From Corynebacterium aurimucosum ATCC 700975 (GTDB lineage: Bacteria > Actinomycetota > Actinomycetes > Mycobacteriales > Mycobacteriaceae), in the NCBI RefSeq assembly GCF_000022905.1, contig NC_012590.1, forward strand, positions 1,364,001 to 1,428,000: a stretch of 64,000 nt of DNA. The letters run 5' to 3'. How positions within the stretch are numbered: the stretch's first letter is position 1; every line of letters starts with the position of its first letter. Positions 1-9,935 of this stretch are shown here, in pieces. The translations under genes were made by a program, and so were the position numbers. The notes below the pieces were generated by a model, which ran no database searches, had not been told where the DNA came from, and saw nothing but the letters and a program-made list of their open reading frames with translations.

Positions 1-608
1 GCCATGAAGGGGTTATCGCCCACGGAGTTGGAGAAGATCACGAGCTTGGCGCAGCCGATGGCGCTGCGATCCTTGGTGAGCTCGGCGGCTTCCTTGATGA
101 TGCGTCCCATCTGTGCCGCGGCATTCATGTTGATGCCGGCGCGGGAGGAAGCAATGTTCACCGAGGAGCACACCAGGTTCGTCTCTGCCAGGGCTTCCGG
201 GATGGAACGAATCAGGGCCTTTTCGGCGGTCGTTGCGCCCTTTTCAACAAGCGCGGAGTAGCCGCCGACGAAGTCGACGCCTGTCGCTGCGGCAGCGCGA
301 TCCAGCGCGCGGGCAACGTCCACGGGGTTTCCTTCGACGCCGGCCACGATGAGTGCGATGGGGGTGACGGAGATGCGCTTGTTGACAATCGGGATGCCGA
401 GCTCGGCCTCGATTCCCTCGCACACCTCAACCAGGTGTGCGGCGCGGGATGTCACGAGATCGTACACGGCCTCGGCGGTGGCTTCCATGGTGGGGCGTGT
501 GCAGCCGAGCAGCGAAATGCCCATAGTGACGGTGCGAATATCGAGACGGTACTTCTCGATCATCTCGATGGTGTCGAGAATGCTGGCGGTATTGAAGCGG
601 TTAAGCAT
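1..608 (-). CDS. UPF0210/PFL family protein (DUF711), N-terminal part
   Basis: The gene runs off the left edge, so only about 202 N-terminal residues are visible, starting MLNRFNTASILDTIEMIEKY. That opening and the later segment SVNIASSRAGINMNAAAQMG match what I know of the UPF0210/DUF711 (PFL) family. The biochemical role of this family is not established. The start is the ATG at 608-606. It lies 15 nt downstream of the ACT-domain gene on the same strand, and ACT plus UPF0210 is a common conserved pair, so the two are probably cotranscribed and the ACT protein may be a regulatory partner; that last point is inference. No frame disruption is seen in the visible part. Confidence 0.85.
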   Translation of the reverse strand, partial: MLNRFNTASILDTIEMIEKYRLDIRTVTMGISLLGCTRPTMEATAEAVYDLVTSRAAHLVEVCEGIEAELGIPIVNKRISVTPIALIVAGVEGNPVDVARALDRAAAATGVDFVGGYSALVEKGATTAEKALIRSIPEALAETNLVCSSVNIASSRAGINMNAAAQMGRIIKEAAELTKDRSAIGCAKLVIFSNSVGDNPFM

Positions 609-623
609 GACTGGTTATCGTCC

Positions 624-893
624 CTAAATTTCGTTCATTGCGGTGAACAGCGCTTCCGACTGCACGCGAATGGATTGCTTGATGGACTCACCGACGGTGT
701 TCATCCGCTCCTGGAGCTGCTGGATGCTGACTTCGTTCTCATCGAATTCGACGCGCAAGATCATGGTGAAGTATTCAGACATGAGGGTCTGGGAGACATC
801 AACGATATTGACGTTCAGTTCTGCGAGGGCGGTGGACACGGCGGAGATAATGCCGGTGTTATCGACACCGGTAACAGTCATGATGGCGATCAT
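624..893 (-). CDS. Stand-alone ACT domain protein (UPF0237 family)
   Basis: An 89-residue protein made of a single ACT domain. It opens MIAIMTVTGVDNTGIISAVS, with the small-ligand-binding loop G-x-D-x-x-G-I-I, followed by the expected beta-alpha-beta pattern (NVNIVDVSQTLMSEYFTMIL). Stand-alone ACT proteins of this length are the UPF0237 family; they usually bind amino acids or similar ligands and act on a partner. The gene precedes the UPF0210 gene with a 15-nt gap, so the two probably form one operon. A TACAAT -10 hexamer (905-900, minus strand) lies only 6 nt before the ATG and no Shine-Dalgarno sequence fits, so the mRNA is predicted to be leaderless. A second in-frame ATG at codon 5 is possible. 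Confidence 0.85.
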   Translation of the reverse strand: MIAIMTVTGVDNTGIISAVSTALAELNVNIVDVSQTLMSEYFTMILRVEFDENEVSIQQLQERMNTVGESIKQSIRVQSEALFTAMNEI

Positions 894-972
894 GACTAGA
901 TTGTAGCCTGTACGTTTTTCCAGCTGCCCTGGGGTCCTGCAGAGAGATCAGATAGCGCGTACGGTGGCGCTC

Positions 973-1662
973 ATGACTGATACGACAACAACTGCACGCA
1001 AGAAGGTTTTGTACATCGGCGGCCACGGAAAGGTTGGGCTATTGGCGGCGCCGAAGCTTGTCGACGCCAACCTCACCGTCCATTCCCTTATCCGTAACCC
1101 TGACCAGGTTTCCGATATAGAAGCCCTCGGTGCCACCGCAGTAGTGCGCGATCTCACCGAGCTTTCTGTTGATGACTGGGCAGAGCTTTTGGCTGACTAT
1201 GACGTCGTCGTGTGGGGCGCTGGAAACGGTGGCCGCGCGGGTGCGGAAGTGACGTGGGCAGTCGACCGCGATGCGGCACTTGCCTCCATCGCTGGCTTGG
1301 AGAAGCTAGCGGAGGAGGGGAAGCACACCCCGGCCTACGTGATGATTTCCTATATCGGCGCTACGGAGAACACGACCGATCCTTCCGATGAGTCGTGGTA
1401 CGCCTACGTGGAGTCCAAGAAGGCCGTAGACAATAAGCTGAATTTGACGGATCTCAACTACCTTATTCTGGGGCCCGCGGCGCTCACAGAAAAGCCTTCC
1501 CGGGGCATCACTGTGCTCGATAACGGTGCCGAGCGCACTAGTGATATGACGACTTCCCGGGAGCTTGTCGCCGAGGTTGTCGCTGAGGTTGCTCGCCGCG
1601 ATAGCTTCCCGGCCTCGCCTCTGGAGTTCATCGATGGCGACGGCGACGTTAAGAACATCTAG
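973..1662 (+). CDS. NAD(P)-binding protein, NmrA/atypical SDR type
   Basis: A 229-residue Rossmann-fold protein. The N-terminal dinucleotide-binding signature GGHGKVGLL lies near residues 16-24, and the rest resembles NAD(P)H-binding NmrA/atypical SDR proteins, including the segment YVMISYIGA and a YVESKKAVD stretch with a possible active-site Y/K pair. The substrate is unknown. I chose the ATG at 973 because a TACGGT -10 box at 960-965 lies exactly 7 nt upstream, predicting a leaderless transcript; a GTG at 964 in the same frame is the alternative and overlaps that box. The stop overlaps by 4 nt the stop of the convergent hypothetical gene at 1659. Confidence 0.75.
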   Translation: MTDTTTTARKKVLYIGGHGKVGLLAAPKLVDANLTVHSLIRNPDQVSDIEALGATAVVRDLTELSVDDWAELLADYDVVVWGAGNGGRAGAEVTWAVDRDAALASIAGLEKLAEEGKHTPAYVMISYIGATENTTDPSDESWYAYVESKKAVDNKLNLTDLNYLILGPAALTEKPSRGITVLDNGAERTSDMTTSRELVAEVVAEVARRDSFPASPLEFIDGDGDVKNI

Positions 1663-2405
1663 GAGGCAGGAGATGCCGCGGCGCTAAGCCCGGCACTTAC
1701 TTGCTCGCGGGTCAGACCGTTGTGCAAGCTTGCCTGGCGAAAAGGCTTAGTAGCGAGGTGGGCGGCGATGTACCACCCCGTGGTGCGCTCGAAGGTAGCT
1801 TGGCTTTGGAAGCGCACCACGGCAATACCTTGCTCGCGGAAGGCCCGGGGAGACGTGTGGGATTCAAACTCGTCGCTAATGATTTCTTGAACCGTGCCGT
1901 CGGGGAGGAAGAGGCGCACCTTGGCTTTGTAGTAGTACTCGGTGGGATCGGCATGCGGCACGTGTCGATCGGTCTGCCAGATCTCACTGAGCAGCGCAGG
2001 ATAATACTCAATCCAGCCATTCTCCGCAGCCGTTCGTAGTCTGCGAGCACCCCACGTCGAACTACGAATGGACCGGATCTGTCTACCTGCCGCGACTACG
2101 AGCACGAGGACGAAGACTGCGACGGCAAGTCCCTGCCACCCCGAACTGATGGACATATCCTCGCCGATAAAGGCTGAGAGTGCGATAGCGAGGAGCACTA
2201 CCGCCACGATGAGGTTCGTTCGCAGGCTCTTCCATCCAGCGATAGATCCGCCCGGCAGTGGCCCAGCCGCTGCAATGGCGCGAGCGACGGCAGCTGTTGT
2301 GAACGAAGGATTTGGCGATGATACTTTCTGCGAGCTACGGGGAATGAGCCTTTCGGAGTATTCATGATCCGGAAAGTCAAACGGGGCGATCGCTTGCTGA
2401 GACAT
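1659..2405 (-). CDS. Hypothetical membrane protein, paralog 1 of tandem trio
   Basis: A 248-residue protein that I do not recognise by function. It has a soluble N-terminus ending in AAAGPLPGG, two closely spaced hydrophobic segments (roughly residues 65-110), then a C-terminal soluble domain with RRLRTAAENGWIEYYPALL and a DGTVQEIISDEF segment. The same arrangement occurs in the next two genes upstream, so the three are tandem paralogs; this copy is the most divergent. The start ATG at 2405 is preceded by AGGAG at good spacing; an in-frame ATG 11 codons earlier lacks this. The gene is 52 nt downstream of paralog 2 and probably cotranscribed. Its stop overlaps the convergent SDR gene. Confidence 0.7.
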   Translation of the reverse strand: MSQQAIAPFDFPDHEYSERLIPRSSQKVSSPNPSFTTAAVARAIAAAGPLPGGSIAGWKSLRTNLIVAVVLLAIALSAFIGEDMSISSGWQGLAVAVFVLVLVVAAGRQIRSIRSSTWGARRLRTAAENGWIEYYPALLSEIWQTDRHVPHADPTEYYYKAKVRLFLPDGTVQEIISDEFESHTSPRAFREQGIAVVRFQSQATFERTTGWYIAAHLATKPFRQASLHNGLTREQVSAGLSAAASPAS

Positions 2406-2457
2406 TGTGGTGGGCTCCTGATGAAGGTGGGGTGTCACGATGACGTGCTGTTGAGCT

Positions 2458-3240
2458 TTAGTTTTTTACCCAGTTCTGCTCAGCAAAAGACAGCGCCGCC
2501 TCGATGTTCTTCTTGCGTAGACCATGCTGGAGTTCTAGTCGCGGATTGTCCGAGTCGGCCCGGTATCCCACCACACTCCAGCCGTTATTGTGGTTGAAGT
2601 CAACGGTGGCGACGAGGGGACCATCGGCGAGCAGCCGGCCGCGAAGCTTCAGCCAATTCGGGTTCGGAGCGACGAACTCCGCTGTCATGGCCTTTGTCAA
2701 CGAGCCGTCTGGCTGCAAGATGAGTATCGGGGCGGTGTAATAGTAGTCGGTGTTGTCGTTGTAGTCGACGCGGCGCTTGTAGACGAGCTCCCCGATTAAC
2801 GCAGGACGGTACTCAACCCACCCATTCGCCCAGGCGGTCCGCAACCTAGTTCTCCTTCCCCAGCGACCCCGCACGAGCATGACTCCGACAAAGATGAATA
2901 CCAGTGCGGCAAGCCCGTTGATAATGCTGGCTATTGGTATCCCGCCGTTCGTTCCGTCTGCGCCCGGAAATAGGACAAAGAGGAATAGCACATGGAACAC
3001 TGTGAAGAATAGGGACATGACACCCATGGAGATGAAGATGAATCCAAAGATGATCGCGCCGAGATTCGTATGGCCGATCGGTCGCCCGACACTATTGATA
3101 GCTTCGCGTATACCGCTGCGGTCCACGTTAGGGTTCGGCTGCTGATCGTGCTCCTTTAATTCCTTAGGCGCGAGGGAGCCGGCGCTGGCTGCATCAAATT
3201 TCAGCGGTGACCGAGGCAATTGAATAGAAGATTGCGTCAT
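2458..3240 (-). CDS. Hypothetical membrane protein, paralog 2 of tandem trio
   Basis: A 260-residue protein of unknown function: an N-terminal cytoplasmic-looking stretch (PNPNVDRSGIREAINSVGRP), two or three hydrophobic segments at about residues 60-125, then a conserved C-terminal domain with LRTAWANGWVEYRPALIGEL, DYYYTAPILILQPDGSL and NGWSVVGYR. The last three blocks are nearly identical in paralog 3, which shows recent duplication. No enzymatic motif is apparent. A TACACT -10 box (3253-3248) lies 7 nt before the ATG with no ribosome site, so the transcript is predicted to be leaderless. The equivalent box is conserved before paralog 3, so the promoter was duplicated together with the gene. 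Confidence 0.75.
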   Translation of the reverse strand: MTQSSIQLPRSPLKFDAASAGSLAPKELKEHDQQPNPNVDRSGIREAINSVGRPIGHTNLGAIIFGFIFISMGVMSLFFTVFHVLFLFVLFPGADGTNGGIPIASIINGLAALVFIFVGVMLVRGRWGRRTRLRTAWANGWVEYRPALIGELVYKRRVDYNDNTDYYYTAPILILQPDGSLTKAMTAEFVAPNPNWLKLRGRLLADGPLVATVDFNHNNGWSVVGYRADSDNPRLELQHGLRKKNIEAALSFAEQNWVKN

Positions 3241-3342
3241 GGATCACAGTGTAAGAGGCATGGAGCCGCCTTTCTCGTCGCTTTCATATCTAATGGGGAG
3301 TAGGACCCGTGTTGGGCGGCGAGCCACCAATCAAGGGGCGGC

Positions 3343-4134
3343 TTAACGTACCCACCGTTGTTCAGCGAATTGGAGAACGGCATCAACTTGGCGGCCGGTG
3401 AGGCCGTTAGATAGTTCCGCCTCTAGGCTTGTTCCGTCGGTGCGGTAAGCAGCGACGGTCCAGCCATTACTGCTTGCGGTATCCACGGTCGCTATCCGGG
3501 ATCCTTCGGCGAGGGCGGCGCCCCGTGATCTCAGCCAGTTCGGATTGGCAGCGCGGAACTCACCGGACATGGCCTTCGCTAGTGTGCCGTCAGGCTGAAG
3601 GAGTAAAAGGGGTGCCGAGTAGTAGAAATAGGTCCGTTCACGGTCTTCGGGCCCTTCGGTTTTACTGCGTAGGTAAACCAACTCACCGATGAGAGCGGGA
3701 CGGTATTCTACCCAGCCGTTGCGCCACGCAGTGCGCAGACGCCGGGCACGGGTAACTTTCGTGGCCACACGTCTCACACCAATCAACAAGAGGATCAGGA
3801 AGATCAATAAAGGGAAGATGGGAATGAAAGATATGAGTTGAAACCGAGAAATGACATGTCGCGCTGGGCCGAGAAAATCGTCGATGAAAGCGAACACCAT
3901 GCTGCATGCGAAGAGAACCACGATAGTGGTAAAAACCCAGGTAGCCACGTCGCCGGGCTTCAAGCGCCCAGGCAGTGGCCCAGCCTCCTCGATGACCTCG
4001 CGGAGCCCTGAATTATCTATTCGCGGGTTTGGCTGAGCATCGTGGGCGCGTTGTTCTTTCGGGGCAAGCTGGGGTGTGGCGTTTAGACTAATTCCACACT
4101 GCGTCCGCGGAAGCTGTAGGGGAGTATGGTCCAT
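3343..4134 (-). CDS. Hypothetical membrane protein, paralog 3 of tandem trio
   Basis: A 263-residue paralog of the preceding gene: N-terminal PNPRIDNSGLREVIEEAGPLPG, two hydrophobic segments (about 60-120), then RRLRTAWRNGWVEYRPALIG, YYSAPLLLLQPDGTLAKAM and NGWTVAAYR. Function unknown; the C-terminal part looks like an extracytoplasmic or cytoplasmic soluble domain hung on a membrane anchor. I chose the ATG at 4134 over one eight codons upstream because its N-terminus (MDHTPLQLPR) aligns with paralog 2 (MTQSSIQLPR) and because a TACACT box at 4147-4142 sits 7 nt before it (leaderless). A 102-nt gap separates it from paralog 2, so each has its own promoter. Confidence 0.75.
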   Translation of the reverse strand: MDHTPLQLPRTQCGISLNATPQLAPKEQRAHDAQPNPRIDNSGLREVIEEAGPLPGRLKPGDVATWVFTTIVVLFACSMVFAFIDDFLGPARHVISRFQLISFIPIFPLLIFLILLLIGVRRVATKVTRARRLRTAWRNGWVEYRPALIGELVYLRSKTEGPEDRERTYFYYSAPLLLLQPDGTLAKAMSGEFRAANPNWLRSRGAALAEGSRIATVDTASSNGWTVAAYRTDGTSLEAELSNGLTGRQVDAVLQFAEQRWVR

Positions 4135-4182
4135 GAGCCACAGTGTAGCCTCAATCACACTCCGTCACCGAGCGTTAAAAGC

Positions 4183-4755
4183 TTAGTGCACGGCGCGGGA
4201 GCCGCGAATCGATTGCTCGACCAAATCCAAAACCTGCTCTAGATTCTTCGTGTCTCCCAGTGCAAGGCGATTGATGAAGCCGTCCATGAAAGTCTCTAGG
4301 TACGTCACGAGGGTATCGATGGAGACGTCATCGCGCAGGCGGCCTTTTTCGGCGTTGGATTCCAATCGGGCGCGGACTGCCTTATCCAGAACTTCCTGTT
4401 CCTCGTGCCACCGAGCGGCGAAAGACGGATCAGTGCGCAGCATCGAGGTAACGGCCAGACGCGTGGCCAACCAGTCGTGGCGCTCAGGGTGCCGCAGCAT
4501 CTCGCTCATAACCTCAACCAGACCGTTGTTTGCCACCACCTCGGCCTCGCGGGCCGCGTCTTCCCGGGCCAAGGCCAAAAAGAGAGACTCTTTATCGCCG
4601 AAGTGGTGAAAGATAGCGCCGCGCGATTTTCCCGTGGCTTCTTCGAGGCGGCGGACTGTAGCACCGTCATAGCCATGCTCCGCGAAGCATTTTCGTGCCC
4701 CAACCAGGATGTCGTTTCGGCGGCGATGAAGTTCGGAGTCGCTCATAATCGGCAT
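4183..4755 (-). CDS. acnR: TetR-type repressor of aconitase, AcnR
   Basis: A 190-residue TetR-family regulator. The N-terminal HTH reads KCFAEHGYDGATVRRLEEAT followed by GKSRGAIFHHFGDKESLFLA, which I recognise as nearly identical to C. glutamicum AcnR; length also agrees. AcnR represses acn and responds to citrate/Mg2+ and iron in that species (established knowledge). The gene lies downstream of acn on the same strand, as in C. glutamicum, and a matching operator lies in the acn promoter (7916-7931). The ATG at 4755 is preceded by AAGGAGCGAG; a second ATG three codons on is possible, and the longer reading upstream lacks support. A hairpin terminator lies between acn and acnR. Confidence 0.93.
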   Translation of the reverse strand: MPIMSDSELHRRRNDILVGARKCFAEHGYDGATVRRLEEATGKSRGAIFHHFGDKESLFLALAREDAAREAEVVANNGLVEVMSEMLRHPERHDWLATRLAVTSMLRTDPSFAARWHEEQEVLDKAVRARLESNAEKGRLRDDVSIDTLVTYLETFMDGFINRLALGDTKNLEQVLDLVEQSIRGSRAVH

Positions 4756-4828
4756 GGTTGGAATCTCGCTCCTTAAAGCACAGCGGCGGCTAGACGGGTG
4801 ATGAAAGTACGTAAAGGTTAGGAAATAG

Positions 4829-4867
4829 AAAAGGCCAGCCAGCACTCGTTGTTGCTAGCTGGCCTTT
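4829..4867 (-). terminator. Hairpin terminator between acn and acnR
   Basis: AAAAGGCCAGC and GCTAGCTGGCCTTTT form a stem of about 15 bp with one mismatch around a short loop. On the minus strand the stem is followed by TTTTCTATTT. It would end or attenuate the acn transcript before acnR. Confidence 0.75.
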
Positions 4868-4925
4868 TGCCTAGTTATGCGGGGCTATCCGTTGCCGGCG
4901 ATCCCGCATGCGGGACAAGGCTGGT

Positions 4926-7742
<2,817 letters not shown>

Positions 7743-7908
7743 AAGGAGCTCCATTCCTTGCTTTTGCTTGTGGGTTATCGAACACTGGTCGAAGGTTCAT
7801 CGAACTTGCCGGCATGCCCTAGCAGCCAACTGGAGCTAGGAATTTCGACAGCCTCAGAACGCTAATGTTCCGTATCTATTGTAGATGTAAGAACCCTCGG
7901 TCGACACC

Positions 7909-7931
7909 AGCATAACAGTACGGGCGTTCTG
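7909..7931 (-). promoter_or_regulatory. acn promoter with AcnR operator
   Basis: Positions 7916-7931 read CAGTACGGGCGTTCTG, a full match to the C. glutamicum AcnR motif CAGNAC-N4-GTNCTG. A minus-strand -10 box TATGCT (7914-7909) directly abuts it, which puts the operator at about -13 to -28, close to the location reported for C. glutamicum. A second -10 candidate TACAAT lies at 7883-7878. The remaining leader to the acn start holds no other feature I can name. Confidence 0.85.
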
Positions 7932-8109
7932 TTTCCTACATTTCGGGGGTAGCGGCGAGTCGCCCACCCCAGCCACACTGCACGGTTTAGGCTCAGTCGG
8001 AAGCAACAGGGGGACACACCCCCTCAAAAATGAACGCGGCGAGATGTAGCGCTAAGCAAAGCGACCTAGGTCCCAATGTTCATAGAGCCTAGAGATTAAG
8101 GAGAGGTGA

Positions 8110-8586
8110 ATGATTCCTGCGGGAGTAGACGTTGATGACATCGCCGATCAGCTCTCAGCCGATGGCATAGCATTCTCCAATCCGGAACTGGCGCTTGACG
8201 ACGGCCTCCAGACCCACATCGCAGACTCCCTCCAGCCAAACCACGGCATTGCTGTCGTAGATGTTTTTCCGGAGAAGATTCCAGATCTCCGCGATCTGGC
8301 CACAACACTTCAAGAACAAACGGGACTTGACACAGTAATTCTCCAGGCACCAATGAAGGTATCCGCGGTCAGTAATTCTTATGACCGGGCAACTCTAGAG
8401 GCAGCCGAAGATTCGCTTCCCGCCGGACTTGATCAGGTAACCCTGCTTAATGATTTTTATGCCGTAGGAGATCAGTTTTCCGTGCCGTGGTTGTTGATTT
8501 TGACGGTCGCGTTTGGCGTTGCGGCGGTTGCCGGATGGGCGAGCTTCCGGGCAGCCACAAAGAAGGTTGAACCAGCCGTGCACTAG
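8110..8586 (+). CDS. Rv1476-family membrane protein
   Basis: A 158-residue protein with a soluble N-terminal domain (about residues 1-120) and one C-terminal transmembrane helix (VPWLLILTVAFGVAAVAGWA). It matches the Rv1476-type family found next to acn and the RipA-type hydrolase in mycobacteria and corynebacteria, and its position here is the same: divergent from acn, upstream of the NlpC/P60 gene. The fold resembles TPM-like domains (inference). The ATG has AAGGAG about 8 nt upstream. It is followed by an AT-rich hairpin at 8646-8673, so it is probably transcribed on its own. Function is unknown; a role in envelope homeostasis is only suggested by context. Confidence 0.8.
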   Translation: MIPAGVDVDDIADQLSADGIAFSNPELALDDGLQTHIADSLQPNHGIAVVDVFPEKIPDLRDLATTLQEQTGLDTVILQAPMKVSAVSNSYDRATLEAAEDSLPAGLDQVTLLNDFYAVGDQFSVPWLLILTVAFGVAAVAGWASFRAATKKVEPAVH

Positions 8587-8645
8587 GCGAGAGAACCCCG
8601 GCGAACACACGCCGCCATTCTGTGCAGTGGAGTAGGGAAGTGGCG

Positions 8646-8673
8646 AAAATCAACCACTAAGCCTTGATTTTTT
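8646..8673 (+). terminator. Hairpin terminator after the Rv1476-like gene
   Basis: AAAATCAA and TTGATTTT form an 8-bp stem around a 10-nt loop and run into further T residues. A second overlapping stem (CAACCACT with AGTGGTTG, 8651-8690) can also form. Confidence 0.6.
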
Positions 8674-8897
8674 AGCGGGGGAGTGGTTGCGACTATGCCC
8701 GCAATCCCTCCATAGCTAGGTGCGCCATGACAGCTGAGTCAGGGGCGGGGCGGACATTTTCCCTCCCCACTGGAGGGTGGAACCTTCGGCCGGCGGGCGG
8801 GCGATCCTGGGGCCGAAGCTGACGCCGCGAGACAAGTTTCGGGACATGACAAAGGGGGAGGTGCCCGACAGGTGGGGCGGGCAGAGGCCAAGGGTGC

Positions 8898-8913
8898 AGT
8901 GAGCAATATCACA
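8898..8913. promoter_or_regulatory. Predicted GlxR (cAMP receptor) site
   Basis: AGTGAGCAATATCACA matches the GlxR consensus TGTGA-N6-TCACA at all defined positions but the first. It could serve a promoter reading toward the NlpC/P60 gene, more than 1 kb away, or an unannotated transcript. Confidence 0.6.
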
Positions 8914-9652
8914 GTCACACCTTGGTAACAATGTCATTGCAGGTTAGGTGCGCCTGTAACGCCGTGTGGTCAGGCGTGGCTTATGTGAAAGATGGGGAAA
9001 GTGTGCGAGAAGGCGTGTCGGTGACGTATGGTTCACGTATCGACTCACGGGTTGACTATTGCTCCATACGTTCATGGACCAAGCCTTGACTCTCAACTGA
9101 TTTGTCGCACGGGTATGTGGGGAAGCACGCCACGAGCGAAGGAAACTGTTGAGGTTCACCGCCTGGTGGATGACCGTCGCACCACTATGTTGATGCGCAT
9201 AGCAATACAGTTTGCTCGGCGCAGTCGGTACCAGTGTTCAAATTTTTTAGATATCGAAACACCTACCTCCCGAGTGGAAGAGGCTACATACACTTCATAC
9301 GCATGCCTTTACTGTGGGCTGCGTCGGCCTGGGTTCCATCGGTTTCCGGTTGGGTGCCAGCCACGAGGGCTTGCGCGTGCGCCACGATTGGCGCGAGGCG
9401 TGACCCCTCCATGAGCGCGGCGTCGAGCGAGGAGGAACCGACATAGGACCTATCGTCAGATTAGGGTGTGTGCCCCCTCATCATCGGATCGCGCAGTCAT
9501 ATTTAAGCGCGCTCTACGCGGAGCAACCGAGGCCCGTGAGTGCGCAGTCTGACTTGCTTTTATGAAGCGGTCCGACTTGATGTTGGTGCACACACGAGGC
9601 GCTGCGCAGTATCGTGTTGCTCTGTGTCAGTGATGGTTCAGCCAAATTAATT

Positions 9653-9667
9653 CGACATATATTGTCG
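9653..9667 (+). promoter_or_regulatory. Candidate promoter and operator for NlpC/P60 gene
   Basis: TATATT (9658-9663) is a good -10 box and lies inside the inverted repeat CGACA-TATAT-TGTCG. Transcription from here would give a leader of about 265 nt. The overlap of an inverted repeat with a -10 box suggests a repressor site, not proven. Confidence 0.4.
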
Positions 9668-9935
9668 TGCAGTCGGCCGTAATCATCTAGGGCAACCCGC
9701 GTGGGCATACCCCGGTCAGCACCGGGCGCCAGTCTCTTCAGTTCCACTAATCCTTTGGGCGTAACCATCGTCGTAACATTCTGTGGGAAGCTCGAGCCAG
9801 CTATGCGTACCTTGCGTACCTTAACTACGGCCTTGCCTGGCTGACTCGTTGCCTGTACCGCTCGATGTCCAGCACGCATGTCTGCATCACACGCATGACA
9901 GTTCCAATGAGGTAGGTGCCTAGGAGATAACTCTC

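Larger units (their letters stand above)
8674..9935. other. Gene-free stretch upstream of the NlpC/P60 gene
   Basis: About 1.26 kb with no credible gene; the short open frames on both strands lack family resemblance or start signals. It holds, in order: a GC-rich block at 8735-8895 with stacked hairpins (8761-8777; 8785-8817), a GlxR-like site (8898-8913), a candidate promoter TATATT at 9658-9663 inside an inverted repeat, a direct repeat of GTAAC (9761 and 9773), a tandem repeat of TGCGTACCT (9804-9821) and the ribosome site of the next gene. It is probably a regulatory region with a long leader, and might include a small RNA. Confidence 0.6.

Noticed and set aside
8735..8895. c-di-AMP (ydaO) riboswitch
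   Set aside because: The conserved CAGCTAACC core is not present; listed only as a structured candidate to test.
8940..8958. Possible DtxR iron box near TTAGGTGCGCCTGTAAC
   Set aside because: Only about half of the 19 consensus positions match and the second half-site is poor.
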